The notes beneath the pieces were generated by a model. It saw only the letters and a list, made by a program, of their open reading frames with translations, was not told the DNA's origin and did no database searches. Below, piece after piece: positions 10,598 to 22,727 of a stretch of DNA of 47,952 nucleotides; position 1 is the stretch's first letter, and every line of letters starts with the position of its first letter. The stretch is from Zygnema cylindricum (lineage: Eukaryota; Streptophyta; Zygnematophyceae; Zygnematales; Zygnemataceae), in the NCBI GenBank assembly GCA_037447655.1, contig JBBHKE010000803.1:43122-91073 (forward strand). The letters run 5' to 3'. The position numbers and the translations under genes are program-made.

Positions 10598-13384
10598 ATG
10601 ATCTCTCTGTCGGGCCATACACGAGCCTGCAGAACTTCCTTCTGTCACGTCGATGATTCATTTGTAGGCAGGCGACAGCAGAAGAAGCACTGCAAAGCTT
10701 CACCGCTGAGTAGAAGAAGTGGTTCTTTCCTCCGTCAAACTTTGGACACAGTTCAGTTGTCAGTTGTAAGGGAGAAAGGTCGACTTGTGCAGAGCACCTC
10801 CGTAAAAAGCGTATCGGCTTATGAAAGATTTGCCGCTGAGCAGAAGGGAGACATAGCTTCTGAGTCTGCTGAAGAAGAAAATTTCAACGACTTGTGGAAA
10901 AATGCTGGAGTAATCCCTGGAAGGATGCCAATGAAACTGCACACGTTTCAAGGAGAGTATGGAACATGGCGTGGATTGTTAACAGTCGAGGACTTGCCAG
11001 CCGGTGGCCTCCTATTGGCCGTCCCGAGTCGGCACGTGCTGGATGTTGTCGTGGAGTCAAGTGGAGACGGAGATAGTAAAGTTGCTATTTGTAAACTTGC
11101 AAAAAAGCTTCTTGAAGCTGTGCGACAACCGGACTCGCTTTGGTACCAGTACTCCAGCCTTCTGCCTAAGCATGTCGAGGCAAGTACAGTACTAATCGCT
11201 ATTAGAGTTACTGCATTACAAGCATTAATTTTTTATTTGAATTAATTACGCTACATTATGTTTTGCAACGTGGCTGGTCCACTTACTTAAATATTGTAAT
11301 TAACACTAATTTATGGTTTCCGGTCATGAAAACACCACCTGGAATTCGAGTGATTTATCTCTAATAGCGACGGGCGGTGTATTCAGAGTCCTCTGCACTT
11401 ATCTGCTTTTCTACCTCATGAAAGGTAAAAATAAAGCAAATTGTTTTACGCAAATCAGGCTGAACTGTGCCGTCGATTGGTTTCATGTTATACAACAAGA
11501 ATGTAGGTTGGTTTCTAAAGATATTGCTGAATCTTGTTTTGGGTTGGGGATGCAGTCACCTGCTTTTTGGTCCGTGGAGCAAATATCAGAACTCCAGAGT
11601 GTCGAAGCGGAAAACCATTGTATGGCTCACAAGGCGTGGTTGGAAGACTGTGCAAAAATTATAGATGATGATTCAGAAGCAGCAGTTTGGGCGCTTCAAA
11701 TGGTGTTTTCACGTGCATTTATCGTCATAAGAGAGGGTTCTGTATTGCAGGTGTTCATGCAAATACCTTTTACCTTCTGCAAGCAAAAAAGATTTAGAGA
11801 GTAGAATGCTGGGTAGAGGAGGAAGATTATGCCAAGACTTTGAAGATCCAAGCCGCGAATATGCTGTGGATTCAATCCAGTTTAAACGAAACATTTGGTA
11901 GTGCCCTGATAAGGGCAGCCAGGCTGGCGGGCAGATTCTTGTGCCGTTTGCTGACATGTTCAACCACTCTTATTCTTCAGCAAGGCGACGTAACAGTAAA
12001 ATCTCAGATTTGGCCTTCTGGCGCTTTCATAAGGTGAGTCACAAAGGTGTCACTTGAAGCTGAACAGCACTTTTTGATTTTTACACTTAGCTAGAAATTA
12101 AGATTTTTTTTTTGTTTTTTTAACCTTGTTGTAGGAGATTGATTGGTTTTTGTTTTTTCCTTTGGATGTTGGACTGAATGCTAAAGCAGAATTATTCAGA
12201 CGGAGGGGAAGGAGTAGAAATGTTTGAGGTGTTAACTGCTTCGCGGCTTTCGGCGGGGCAAGAAGCTCTGATAGACTATGGCCCTCATACGTCGACTGAG
12301 TTTCTCATCACGTTTGGCTTTGTGCCAAAAGGGAATCCTTTCGATAAGGTTCAGCTTTACAGTGATGTCCAGGTCTGCTCTTGAAGCTTTTAATTTAGTT
12401 TTTTTTATCGCTGATCTAGCACCATGTCCTTCTTTCTTATCCATTACTATCGGATGTGGGCTCTTTCAGTTACATGTTTGTCTACTGAAGCAGTTAAAGG
12501 TAAAAGTGAAGTCAGGTTAGGGTGCGGCTTGCAGGCTTTGATAGATGATGTAGACGAGCGTGTGCCCTCAATGCGATACAAGGAGGACATTCTTCATTCA
12601 GTTTCCTCTATCGAAAGGCCAATTTGGCTGTCTTCTGGTTGGTCAAGCTGCCCTGCCATAGCTGCTTTTATTGTTGCATGCAGTAAGAATACGGTTTATC
12701 CATTGTTATGCTGTTTTTGCTCATACAACACCGTCCAACACGTCTGTACCGTTGTGAATAAAATAGCTGAGTATCTAAACAATGTCTGTAATTCTTATAC
12801 TGGTATTGCAACAGGATGTATTCCAACAGAAACGGTACTTTATGTTTTGCTGCTGCATGCCCGTGACCGGGAGGAAATATCTTTAATTCAAAACTGTTTG
12901 GAAGGAGAGACGGGCTGGGAAGCTGCTGTGTCACTCGCAACACGCAAGTCGGGCGGTAAACCCCAAGTGCTTTTTCCTCCATGCCTGCAAATTATGCTCA
13001 TGAACATGGTTGATTGCCATGTAAAACCTGGATAAAGGTTCAATAAGAATTTATCGTCCTGTTGCTCTAATACAAAACTATCGCAGTGTGCAATTGTGGC
13101 TCTGCTTTTCGCTTCATATGTTGACGGTTTCAACTGTTCCTTTCGCAGCTCGACAGCTCAGGCAACGCTGTAAAGCACTTCTGGATGCTTATGCCACAAC
13201 ATATGATGAAGATGAGGAGCTTTTGAAATCTTTTTTGTCAAAACAAGCGAGAGAACAACAGCCATTTGATGACCAAGCGATGTTGCGACTAAGGCTCGCT
13301 ATGGAGCATCGCATGGCTGAGAAATTCATGCTCAAAAATGGTATTGCTAGTTGCTCAACGATTGAGACCTATAAAGCTCTGTAG
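10598..13384 (+). CDS. SET-domain lysine methyltransferase, Rubisco-LSMT-like
   Basis: My exon model: 10598-11188, 11556-11750, 11914-12033, 12190-12372, 12535-12637, 12815-12955 and 13149-13384 (TAG), giving 522 residues with consistent phases and GT-AG introns. The Ser/Arg-rich, acid-poor N-terminus (about 1-70) could be a plastid transit peptide. SET core: GEYGTWRGLLTVEDLPAGG (about 119-137), the AdoMet/active-site region PFADMFNHS (about 272-280) and the catalytic-Tyr region LIDYG (about 332) followed by FLITFGFVPKGNP. A Rubis-subs-bind-like C-terminus (LRQRCKALLDAYATTYDEDE) ends the protein. Family members trimethylate lysines of plastid Rubisco large subunit or aldolase; which substrate applies here is unknown. 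Weak points: the first donor (11184 or 11189) and the 11751/11914 junctions. No in-frame stop is needed if those introns are real. Confidence 0.82.
11189..11382. mobile_element. MITE inside intron 1 of the SET gene
   Basis: The left end gtactaatcgctattagag (11189-11207) and right end ctctaatagcgacgggcggt (from 11359) are inverted versions of the terminal motif seen at 696-902 and 2734-3259. The 194-bp interior is AT-rich with no frame. The left end coincides with a possible splice donor of the host gene. Confidence 0.6.
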
Positions 13385-13690
13385 GCGACATGTGTATGAA
13401 AAGGTTGGATTGTTGAATTTAAGGGCGTTCTAAATCGGTTGAAAATATCTAGTACAAAGGTATGGAGGGAAACAGTAGTAATAGATGAGGAGTCTTCTGG
13501 TGTTTATTTCAGGAACATTTGGACCGTGAGACTCTTCAAAAGATTCCTGATAAATATACTACACTATGGTTTTTAAATTTCATAGTTTTTTATTTTCTTG
13601 TTATATATTCCATAAGTTAATTCGACCTTCTCTTGGGCGGAATTTCACTTCTTTCATGTCGGAAAGCTGTTCAATGTGTATGCTACATAT
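13385..13690. other. 3' flank of the SET gene
   Basis: About 300 bases of AT-rich sequence follow the SET stop codon. It presumably contains the 3' UTR; no clear polyadenylation signal or gene is called. Confidence 0.35.
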
Positions 13691-14010
13691 TAGTGTTGTG
13701 TATTGGGTAAAAAATTATCGCGATAAATTTGATAATCGATGTATTGAATATCAATCGGTCAGAGGGCTCGATATATCACTCGGGGACCAACAAAAATTAT
13801 AGCGATGCATTTGGTAGGTGGGGATCCATACAGATTTCGTGTGGTAAATCGTATGGTATATAGCACGGTCAAGCGCAAGAAATATCCCCCTCCACTGGGG
13901 GGTGGGGATGGCTTTTTAATTTTTTTTTGACCTAGTGTCACTTCGATATATCGCGATAAAAATATATTGAATTATCGGCCGATATATCAGCTAAATATCG
14001 CGTTATTGAG
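13691..14010. mobile_element. Decayed relative of the hAT-like element at 38658
   Basis: It begins tagtgttgtgtattgggtaa, close to the terminus of 38658-39035. It shares the same internal words (atcgcgataa, gatatatc, tcggggaccaaca, and a C-rich/G-rich stretch at 13885-13910). The right terminus is not recognisable, so the end is approximate and the copy is probably truncated. Confidence 0.5.
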
Positions 14011-14387
14011 CTTCTCAATATATTAAGAAATTATTCTCACATGCTCTCTGTTGTTTTATTCGCACTGCGAAATACTCGTGGACAATTGTTATCTGAAGTT
14101 TCGCGACGCCTCCTGGTTGCAAAAAGATTTTAAGAGGTTTTATATTTCAACTATGTTGTCCTCATTGAAAATTCAACATAATTTTACATGGTAATTTCAG
14201 ATTCTATGTTAAGTATTTTAGAAAGGGAAGCTAGAGTTGGACATGTCCTTAACTAGCACTTAGAAAATCTTAGTTAAATTATGAACAAGTGTTTACAAGA
14301 GTATCAGCCAGGGACATGATTTACAGGGAGAGAATGTACATAAACTTAACAAGCACATGATTTTCACACAATTTTTCTTTGTAAATG
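14011..14387. other. Spacer / 3' flank of the DUF7796 gene
   Basis: AT-rich sequence between the decayed hAT-like copy and the stop codon of the minus-strand gene. It probably includes that gene's 3' UTR. No other feature is seen. Confidence 0.35.
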
Positions 14388-17315
14388 TTAGCAAAAAGAA
14401 GTTTTTACAAATACACAATTTTCTTGACCGAACATTCCTGTGCAGTGAACCAACACAAAGCTTAATTTTTCAACTGCTTGTCTCACTGTGCCAAATATGC
14501 TCATCACCTGACTCCCTGTAAACATTGGTTCTAAACAAAGCACTAACTGGCAAATAGGACTCGAGTCTGTAGTTTGCGACAAAACATCGGTGATTGTCGT
14601 TAATGTATTATTGCTTACTGCTAACATCAGCAAATCCGTCCGGTTTGAACCCATTTTCCTCATGGTTGTTTCTAAGGGATCAGAAGGAGATGTGAAAGAT
14701 GATGAAGGCAATAGACGGTGTTCAATATGATCAAGCTCCAAACTAAATGCCCAATCTTTCAAAATTATACCTTTTAGTAAACCTGACAAATATTGATTGG
14801 CATTACTCCCAGACAACCTGATATGAACTGCGACTACTGTACTATTTGTTCGTTCCTGTAACTCCTCCAACAAAACGTCGTCACCGAACTGTACGGAATA
14901 AACAATGCTTGAACTGTTTAAAGCGTCTAGGTGAACAGGTACACGGGATTTTCCAATGACAGTATGTCGGCCCCAACTCCCTATCCGACAAACAACTTCT
15001 GCCGGAGGGCCGATATACACTCCAGGGAGAGACTGGAGTTCAGTAAATTCCTTCACACAAGAATCGAATGATCGACCTTTCATATCTTCTCGAACAGTAG
15101 AGTAATTTGATCCTACCAACTGATCGTAGATTGCCTCCCATCCCGCTTCCCATGTTTCATTGACCAAACAAAGTTTTAAGTTAGGATTCTTTCCCGGCCA
15201 ACTCCAACCTCTAATGTATTGGTTCATCATTTCCCTATTCCACGTCATATTTCCAGACGCCGGAGTACACGGGGCACACTTGGCTCCATTCTTTGGACCT
15301 TCGCTAGACAACGCCACAATAGGAACTGCCCATTGACTTAACGTAATATGATGAACGCGCCTCGTCAAGACACAAAAATTAACATCTATTTCTACAGCTT
15401 TAATGCCATACAAGGAAAGTTGCTGCTTGAATGCCGACTCCGAGTTTAAAGACATTTTTTTTTTCACATTCAACTTTTCCAACAAGCTCAAACGGCTAAG
15501 GGCGACGCGACTCTCATAAAAACCTCCGAAGCCAAATCGGTCATTGAAACCGTGATATCTTGAACCCTCGGGAACAACATAAGTGTTTTGTTTGACAGAC
15601 AGAACAGGAGGGGGGCCGTCCCAGAAAGTGTCCACTCGTGTCCGTATAATCCAGGTGTATTCAACTGAGTGTTCTTTCCTGAAATTGTCGATCAGATCCA
15701 AACAACCTTCGACAAGTTTAAAGTAGTGCAGAAGGCCCTGGCGATTGGAAACAAAAGATAAAAAGTAATGAACAACCACAGAAAAATCTTACGACATAAA
15801 TAAAAACTCGACTTGAATGGTTGTTCCAGAATGTTTCATTACACAACAAACTAGTGCCATTCTGTTAACTAGTACCATTCTGTTAACTAGTACCATTCTG
15901 TTAACAAGTACACGATCCAATACCATTTTAAATCCATAAACCATTCCACACCAGATTATGTTCTGTTAGCTGGATTCATCTTTTGGAGGATAAAAACTGG
16001 TTAAATTGAACCATAAACAGTCCGGACAACATTCTTTGTTGTAAACAAAATTACAACTACATGGAAATACTTTAAGACAGTTTGTTTAAAAAAATTCAAT
16101 GAAATGTGCACTGAGTGCCAGACTTACCTGACGACCATTGGGCGAATTAGCAATGGACAGCACGTTTCTGTGAGCTTCTTTTTCTAGCCACGGCCACTGT
16201 GGAGACACATGTATACGGGAGAGATTCGGGACATCTTTCAAGAGTGTCACTGTGTGAGTCTTATGGTCCAAAACCGTGTTCACAAACACATCTGCATTGG
16301 GGTAGGTACCGAGCAAATGCTCTTTGATTGAAGGCCCTGTCAATTCAAAGTCTCTGGCGGCACCAACCAGACATATTGCTCCTCGTTCAGGTCCCTGAAC
16401 ACAAAAAAAGAAAATGGCGAATTATAAAGTGCTTAAGGATGACGTATCCACTGGAAGTTTTGGCAACGGCATCTAGCAGAGGGGGAAGAGAGGATTAGAG
16501 CTCAACACATAAACACGAAAAGAAACGAACAATAAAATTAAGAAAGTGAGGAAGATATGGAGAGGGAGAAGGAGTGTGAGAATGATGGGGGAGAGGGGAG
16601 CTGGAGAAGGACAGTGAGAGGGAGAGCGAGGGCGTCCTTCTATGTCAAGCAGGTCATATTCATGTTTCTACTCCGAGTCAGGATCAATAGGAATGGAAGC
16701 TACAACTGCCCATGCATGCTACTGCAAATTTATGGTTGAGGCCATTGTGACCTCTGTTTCAGTAAACATAATAACAGCCATAACCAGAAGCTCTATAAAA
16801 AACCATAATACACATGGTTGATTAGCCAAATGATTAGCCATGACTAAAAACAGTTTCATTCGAAGAGAAGCATAACCAGATGTCTACCTTATTTTCTTTT
16901 AACATTACGCGGTAACTCTCCATCTGCCTCTTGAAAAACTATATCATAGCTCTGCATTCACCATATGTTTTATACTTGACTTTCTTATATATTGCAATTT
17001 TCTCGTTCATAAGGGAGCCAAGGTCAAGGTTCATTGTCTACACCAAGATTAAGGTCAACATTTTGCTTGCAACCGTTTGAATGTTCTGCAGATATTGGTC
17101 AACATTTCAGAAAATTGACTCACCTGCTCTTTTGAATACGTCGTAGTATTCGTCAATTCTGCAGCATCTCCTTCTCCAGCTTCTTTGAAAATAGGTAGCC
17201 CGACAAAGCTTTTCATTAACCAATAAGAGAACCAGACTGACAAACAGACAATAACAATCTCAAACAAGCATCCTCCTGATGCCTTCCGGAAGGAAGGAAA
17301 CTTAGAAGTAAACAT
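14388..17315 (-). CDS. DUF7796 type II membrane protein, glycosyltransferase-like
   Basis: Three exons read on the minus strand: 17315-17124, 16394-16128 and 15737-14388. Both introns are phase 0 with textbook donors (cag|gtgagt and cag|gtaagt), giving 602 residues. A short basic N-terminus is followed by one hydrophobic anchor (about 16-34, FEIVIVCLSVWFSYWLM), the layout of a Golgi type II enzyme. The second exon opens with AICLVGAARDFELTGPSI, and the third has RTRVDTFW (about 185-192), VVPEGSRYHGFNDRFGFGG and ALSRLSLL. These are hallmarks I associate with plant DUF7796 proteins, annotated in Arabidopsis as glycosyl-group transferases. At least seven N-x-S/T sequons (for example NMT, NET, NYS, NST) fit a lumenal domain. 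Substrate unknown. Intron 2 holds an 18-bp tandem repeat. Confidence 0.82.
15851..15904. repeat. 18-bp tandem repeat, three copies, intronic
   Basis: The unit ctagtaccattctgttaa is repeated three times (the first copy has g for a). It lies in intron 2 of the DUF7796 gene, with no evident function. It is likely a polymorphic minisatellite. Confidence 0.85.
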
Positions 17316-18899
17316 TACCGGTTTTCAACAAATGAGTGATAGTGTAGTTCCCACCCTGTTCAGCTCGGCGACAGTTCAATATAAATCGCATTCAATAAAT
17401 TGATCAATAAAGAACCTGTACCTATGCAATTTTATTAATTATGAACTATACTACTATACTGACTAGACTGTGACTAGTAAAGTCGAGGCCCCGGGATCAG
17501 TTCCCTCATAACGCTGATCATCGTGCATTGTAGATGTTTAAATTTTAACAAGTAGAAACTTGTCGGTTTTAAAGTAATCCGCAGCAACATTATTAAAAGA
17601 GTTGAAACCCTCCAAAGCAGTTAAGAATCGGTATAAATCACAACTATCCTGTTATATGCAGCAATCTACAGCAATTGTCGTATATAAAGTTATTCTTATT
17701 GATATGCTAAACGCCATATGGCATTATGGCTGCAAAAAGGAGAAAATATACAAAACTGTGAGTACTCTATACCAAAATAGAGACAATCTGGTTGTCAAAT
17801 CTTCTCGTTTGATAACTTCTCTGAGTAGAATCTTGACAAAAAAAATTAAAGAGGTTCTCTTTATCACTTTTGCGACTTCACAAAGGATCCTCAAAAAAAA
17901 TGAGAGCGTAACCTAGTATCCAGCCGAAAACGTCTCCAGCTCAATTGTAGAGCAGGAAAACTGAATAGAGCAGGAGCTGTGCTGGTGATCTGCAGTTGTA
18001 GACATCAAATGATCGAGGCTCGAAACATTCGACTAAAATACTGTTCAGAAAGGCAATTTCGCTGAAAGAAGAAGCGTTGACTCAAAAGCTTTGCATGAAA
18101 AGTTGAAATTTCGCTGACAAGTGAGCTGGATTCCAGGCAGCGCTTTTTCATTTAGCAAATGCCAAATGTCGCAACGGCAAACATTACGGACCAACGGTAT
18201 TCCAGGAGCTACAGTACATTACAGTACCTCTGGACTTGCCTCAACGACCGGACGTCACCCGAAAAGCAACTGGCATCCTTTTAAAAACTGAGGCCTCGAT
18301 TCCATTAGGTGGTCCCAGTAAACGTACGGAAACGTCTAATGACAGGGTTTACTGGCAGTCCACTCCATTGTGTTGGCCCAGTAAACAACCTTTCGAAATT
18401 ATGATTGGTGCCACGTAGTTAGTGTTCACATTTTGAAAAGCTAAAAATATTCTTCAGACTGAAAATCTGAACAATAATATCTGTACCAGCGGAGGTAGTT
18501 AATGATTCGTACAAAAAGTTTGCTGCTGGATATTAATTTTGAAAATGTAAATCGAAATTTCGAAACGGAATGGCAAAAAGACGTCGCAAACTTTGAAGGT
18601 CGGTGGAAGCTTGCGAGGATATTTTCGGTTGGCTTACATCCAACGTGGCACGCGGCACATGGCCTATACGACGTGTAGGCTTGTGAACGCCTGTTCGAAT
18701 TAAATGTTATTTTGCCATTTCACGTGTACTCACGCTACTCGTCCAATGTGAAGCAGCTCTCCGCGCAAGGAGAGTTTCTGGACACTGGACGATTTGCGTG
18801 ATTGCTTCGCGGATCTGAAAAAGTGAAAAATCTAACGGTCAATACTAACGCCTATAATGTTGGAGCATCCCGACAACATTGCAGTAACCATGTTTCGTC
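17316..18899. other. Upstream region of the DUF7796 gene, no gene seen
   Basis: About 1.6 kb that should contain the promoter of the minus-strand gene ending at 17315. I found no conserved reading frame, RNA gene or bounded repeat. Paired words tttactggcagtcc and cccagtaaac near 18310-18390 give weak local inverted repeats. Confidence 0.3.
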
Positions 18900-19175
18900 C
18901 ATAGTTCAGAAGTAGGCGTTTTTATGGTAGGCCTTTGGTCGGCACCTTTATCGTAAGTTGTGTTGTGGGCTTTTCATGTGATCTTCTTAGATCGCTACTT
19001 TGACCAGTAACCGTCCGATCGTCCGAATCTGACGGTGTAAGTAAAATAAACTGGTCCGAATGTTTTAATTGGTCCGAATAAGTCCGAATATAATATGGGT
19101 CTTAAGGTCATATTGTATGTTTTTCATACAATAGGCATATTGTATGGGCCTACTTTAACCTACTTTTGAACTATA
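18900..19175. mobile_element. hAT-like MITE, short relative of 1180-1635
   Basis: The termini catagttcagaagtagg (18900-18916) and cctacttttgaactata (19159-19175) match the 1180-1635 family. It shares the internal words ttttcatgtgatcttcttag and ttgtatgtttttcatacaat. Flanks gtttcgtc (18892-18899) and cttacgtc (19176-19183) agree at 6 of 8 positions, consistent with a decayed 8-bp TSD. Confidence 0.7.
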
Positions 19176-20754
19176 CTTACGTCGGACAAAAAAAACAAAT
19201 TGTGCGAATCTGTACAAAAACGTACTGCGTCCAATAAACAACCCCATTTTTCACCTAATGGAATCTTACCTTGAGTCGGGATGGTACGAATATCTCCTGA
19301 ATGACTACCACGGTACCAATGCATGCTGGGTTTCTCGAGGGATTATATTATTGGAACTGTTACACCTCCTACATGTGAATCTCTAGAACCGCTACCACAA
19401 CCACGAGCTTTTGTCTTTTAGGGAAACCATGTGCATACCTACATTAATAAAGTACACTGTGAATCGATATTAATTTAAAAAATATAACACTATTAAAAAA
19501 AAGGTACTCCTAACCTTCTTATGAGTTAAATAACCTAAAGCAACAAAAAATATATATTACTAAACACTATTTTGGATACACATTTCTATACTGTACACTG
19601 CCAATCGCTATTAGCGTAGATGTTTCTTTAGAGTATAATATTAATTACAGTGGTGTACGCTAATTAATAATTTTAAAATTTTGAAAAATAACATATATTC
19701 TAATTGTTTAATAATTCTAATCTGGGTCTTTGAAAAAAAAAATGTCGGTCGCAAACCTGCTTACACTAATATAAGTACCCGTAATATTTTTTTGAAATCC
19801 TACGCCGTCATGTAAAACATCCATACGTACATGTCATACTATTTTACCACGGTTAAGCGTGAGCGCTACGCCGTAAAGCTTACATTTTTTGTCCAGTTGT
19901 AAGAAGTGTAATTTGTACGGTTGTAATGTTTACGCAACCCTTGTTGTCTAAAAAGTTGGTCGCTTGTCCGTTGTACCTCGATACTGTACGTTAATAAGGT
20001 TTCTTTACGCTAATAATGTCGCGATGTTTTGTTTTATTAGGGTGAATTAATGCTAATATGTGTGTTAACTCTAAAATGGTTGCACTTCCGTTTGCCTCTT
20101 CGGCTTGTGACCGGTATTAGCGTTAATGTTATGACGTATTAGAGTAAACTATTATTCTAAATTGGTCCAAAATGTACAATCTCAACAACCACCTTGTCTC
20201 AAGCTTATTTTGATTGGTCGCCTAAAATTACACGTGGACAATTTTATATCCCCGCAAACATTACAGCTCCAGCACGACGTGACAAAAACTGCTGTCATAC
20301 CCGCCGCCATTCCAAAAACGATCCGTGCATACATATACGAGGAGGCAGTTACCAAAGCTCTTTCATGAAAATCGTCCGTTACTTACCACGTGCTCTCTCA
20401 AAATTGATGAAAATTTTGAAACTTTTCCGCTTTCTCTGTGTTGTCTAAAATATTTAGATAATTCACTGACACGCCAAACATTAAATTTCAAATTTTGAAC
20501 ACCGAAAGTTTTAGGAAAGGTTTCCCTCCTTTTTGTCCCAATTTTTTTTTTTACTTGGTATATATATCCGACGTTCAGTCCAACAATGACACTCTCTTAC
20601 CACATTCTCCATTTACCTAGGCTTTTGTATCCCTATTATTTGCTTTGTATCATTTTTTGGCCGATACATTTTTTGTATATTTTCAAATATCTGGCCCATT
20701 ACTTCCCATATTACCACCTTTTTTGCGGCGAAAAACAACGCTACGGTTAGATTA

Positions 20755-21153
20755 TTGCCACCTGTTGCCGAAGAGGACATGGATGGTAGCGAAACCCAAA
20801 GACTCAACCCACCGAGTGAAGAACTGGGATCACCCGACGTGGACCCCTTCGTGGAAGGCGCTATTACCGGAGATTTGGACTCCCGGTGTGATAAATACGG
20901 GAACGTCTCGGTGTTGGTCCGAAAAGTTGAACAAGTTTCAACGAAGATTACTCGACTTCGAGTAATAAATTGGATGATCGCCGATTGTCATGAGAACGGA
21001 AAAGAAGGGCGCATCCTTGGGACCATGAAGAAGTTTCCGCAACATTTTACGGAGGTTTATCGTACACATAAGAGTTTTTACCATTCGTCCTTACCTTCAT
21101 ATAGCGAACCCCGGTTGTCTAATTTTTGTGTCGCTATTTCCCATTGTTTGTAA
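20755..21153 (+). CDS. Transposon-borne hypothetical protein in repeat block A
   Basis: An open frame of 132 codons. The first half is acidic (VAEEDMDGSETQRLNPPSEE, then DVDPFVEGAITGDLDS). The second half is basic with an aromatic pattern (VINWMIADCHENGKEGRIL, then FPQHFTEVYRTHKSFYH). In copy B the same frame is recognisable with mostly conservative changes but is interrupted by stops, for example at LV-stop-KVEQV (about 24328). That supports former coding. I do not recognise the family. The true start may lie upstream in another exon. Confidence 0.35.
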   Translation: MPPVAEEDMDGSETQRLNPPSEELGSPDVDPFVEGAITGDLDSRCDKYGNVSVLVRKVEQVSTKITRLRVINWMIADCHENGKEGRILGTMKKFPQHFTEVYRTHKSFYHSSLPSYSEPRLSNFCVAISHCL

Positions 21154-21316
21154 TTGAATTTGACATGTTGAATATTTTATATTTGATTGTATCTCCCTCA
21201 TATTACATGTTTGTGTATGCCCTATTATTCCCCCCTTCCATCTCTTGTCGTTATGATGTGTGGTTATGCAAAGTCGTCCAATTTATTTTTTCCTATGAGT
21301 TTAAACCAATAGACAC

Positions 21317-21337
21317 GCGACGACATGGTGTCGTCGC
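21317..21337. repeat. Perfect hairpin GCGACGACA-tgg-TGTCGTCGC
   Basis: Nine-base perfect stem with a three-base loop. A second hairpin, ggcgacgaca-atgcg-ttgtcgcc, follows at 21401-21423 and is preserved exactly in the second block at 24806-24828. They belong to a set of GTCGTCGC-containing hairpins also seen at 27175-27260 and 36435-36487. Confidence 0.75.
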
Positions 21338-21621
21338 CTGCATGTGGTGAATTTAAGGCTACTACATTGATCTGTCGGCAAAAGTTGGAAAAATCGAATA
21401 GGCGACGACAATGCGTTGTCGCCTCAACGTTGGAAGTTTCCAAAGAAGACTCCGTGCCCGTTAAACGTGTAGCCTAAAACGTAACGTCTAAGAAATGTTT
21501 AACAAGCGACGACGTCCAACATTGAAATCGCATGGTAAATGAAACGTTATGTTTCAAATGTTTCTTTTCGTCGCCCCACTGTTTGAATAATCGAACACAT
21601 CAGGGAGGCGACGAAGTACAT

Positions 21622-21996
21622 CCGTGTATGACCATTCATAACGTAAGTAACTCTCGCACAAAATCGTATGATTTTTCATTCGTATGTACATTTTATCAAA
21701 GTAGGGTTTTAGGTTATTAGTTTTTAGTTTCCCCTCCACTATTCGTAGCCGCGTCTTCTTCAGTTTTTTTTTACACACGTCTTTGAAGCTATGCTATGGA
21801 GGGAAGCAGCGTGCAAAGTTGGTGACCACGTACCGTGATGGCTTATCGCTGTTGCTATCCTCCCCTTGTTACGGTGATTGCGGAAGAGTTAGCGAGGCAA
21901 CGGGAGGCGGCAACCTCGTTAGCCAATGGATGGGAAAGAGGAGAGATGGAAGGGAAGGAAAAGGGGGCATCTATTGAGGTGAGTAGGGTATAGGAG
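21622..21996. other. Unique spacer before the solo LTR
   Basis: About 375 bases with no match elsewhere in the window. The last 150 bases are purine-rich (ggatgggaaagaggagagat). No convincing gene. Confidence 0.3.
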
Positions 21997-22727
21997 TGTC
22001 AAGCTCGTGTGCCTCTTCGGCACATTTGCACTCCCAGGATTTCCGGGGCTTCCTTCCACTGTGTACGGACTCTAGCGTACGGAGGCGGGAAAGGACAATC
22101 AGCCGGATCAGATCTTTATATTTTCACCCTGGAGCCCTACGCAATTTAGTTCACCTTAAACGGAGGTCGAACTGAGGAGTTAGTCCGGTGCAAAGTGCCT
22201 GCTCCATTATATTGTGTGTTCGATGTAGCTCTAGTAGAGGGATACATTAGAGAACGACACGTAACCTTTGGGATTATCCCGTAGATCTTACTGTTAGCTG
22301 TCAGTAGGATGTTAGTTCAGGCCCCACAACCGGGCCAATTGGGACAAAGTTAGGCGGTTTCACGTCAAGTCAGAACTTTGTTTCCATTTTGTGTATTATA
22401 AAAGGACCTTCGGCCGCCAATCCAGCCGAAACCAGTCGTCTATATTTTAGCCCTGAGTGTAGTACAGTCTGTTTTGTCTTATGTCAGGACGATAACAATT
22501 GCTGGCCGCTGATTGGCTTGTTAAATTGCTTTGACTTTGGAACTTGCAGTAGGACAAACTAAAATTGTATAAGGCACTTGGGGCCGAAGGAGACAGGTTG
22601 CTTTTCAGTACTGTCTCCTGAGAAAACCCCCAGAGAAGTAAATCAATCTTTCTGTTGGAGAACGGTTGCATTGTGTCGTTGACTCTATTGCCATCTTTGT
22701 TTTGGATTGTCTTTTGTGGAGACCGTA
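21997..22727 (+). repeat. Solo LTR of the 4634 family
   Basis: 731 bp, the same length as 4634-5364 and about 98% identical, with TATA-like tattataaaa at 22394-22403. No internal retroelement sequence follows; a repeat block starts at the very next base. The flanking pentamers aggag (left) and tgcat (right) do not match, so this is not a simple solo LTR with an intact target duplication. Confidence 0.8.

Larger units (their letters stand above)
19320..21621. repeat. 2.3-kb repeat block, copy A
   Basis: It matches 22728-25031 along its whole length at roughly 95% identity, in direct orientation. It contains two copies of the small-element motif (19452 and 19593), a reading frame at 20755-21153, and near its end two GC-rich hairpins (21317-21337 and 21401-21423). 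It is probably a large non-autonomous or decayed DNA transposon segment. The superfamily is unassigned; the GCGACGAC-type hairpins resemble subterminal repeats of plant CACTA elements. Confidence 0.7.

Noticed and set aside
11896-11904. In-frame TAG suggesting the SET gene is a pseudogene
   Set aside because: The stop falls in sequence best explained as intron (11751-11913); joining 11750 to 11914 keeps phase and the PFADMFNHS block.
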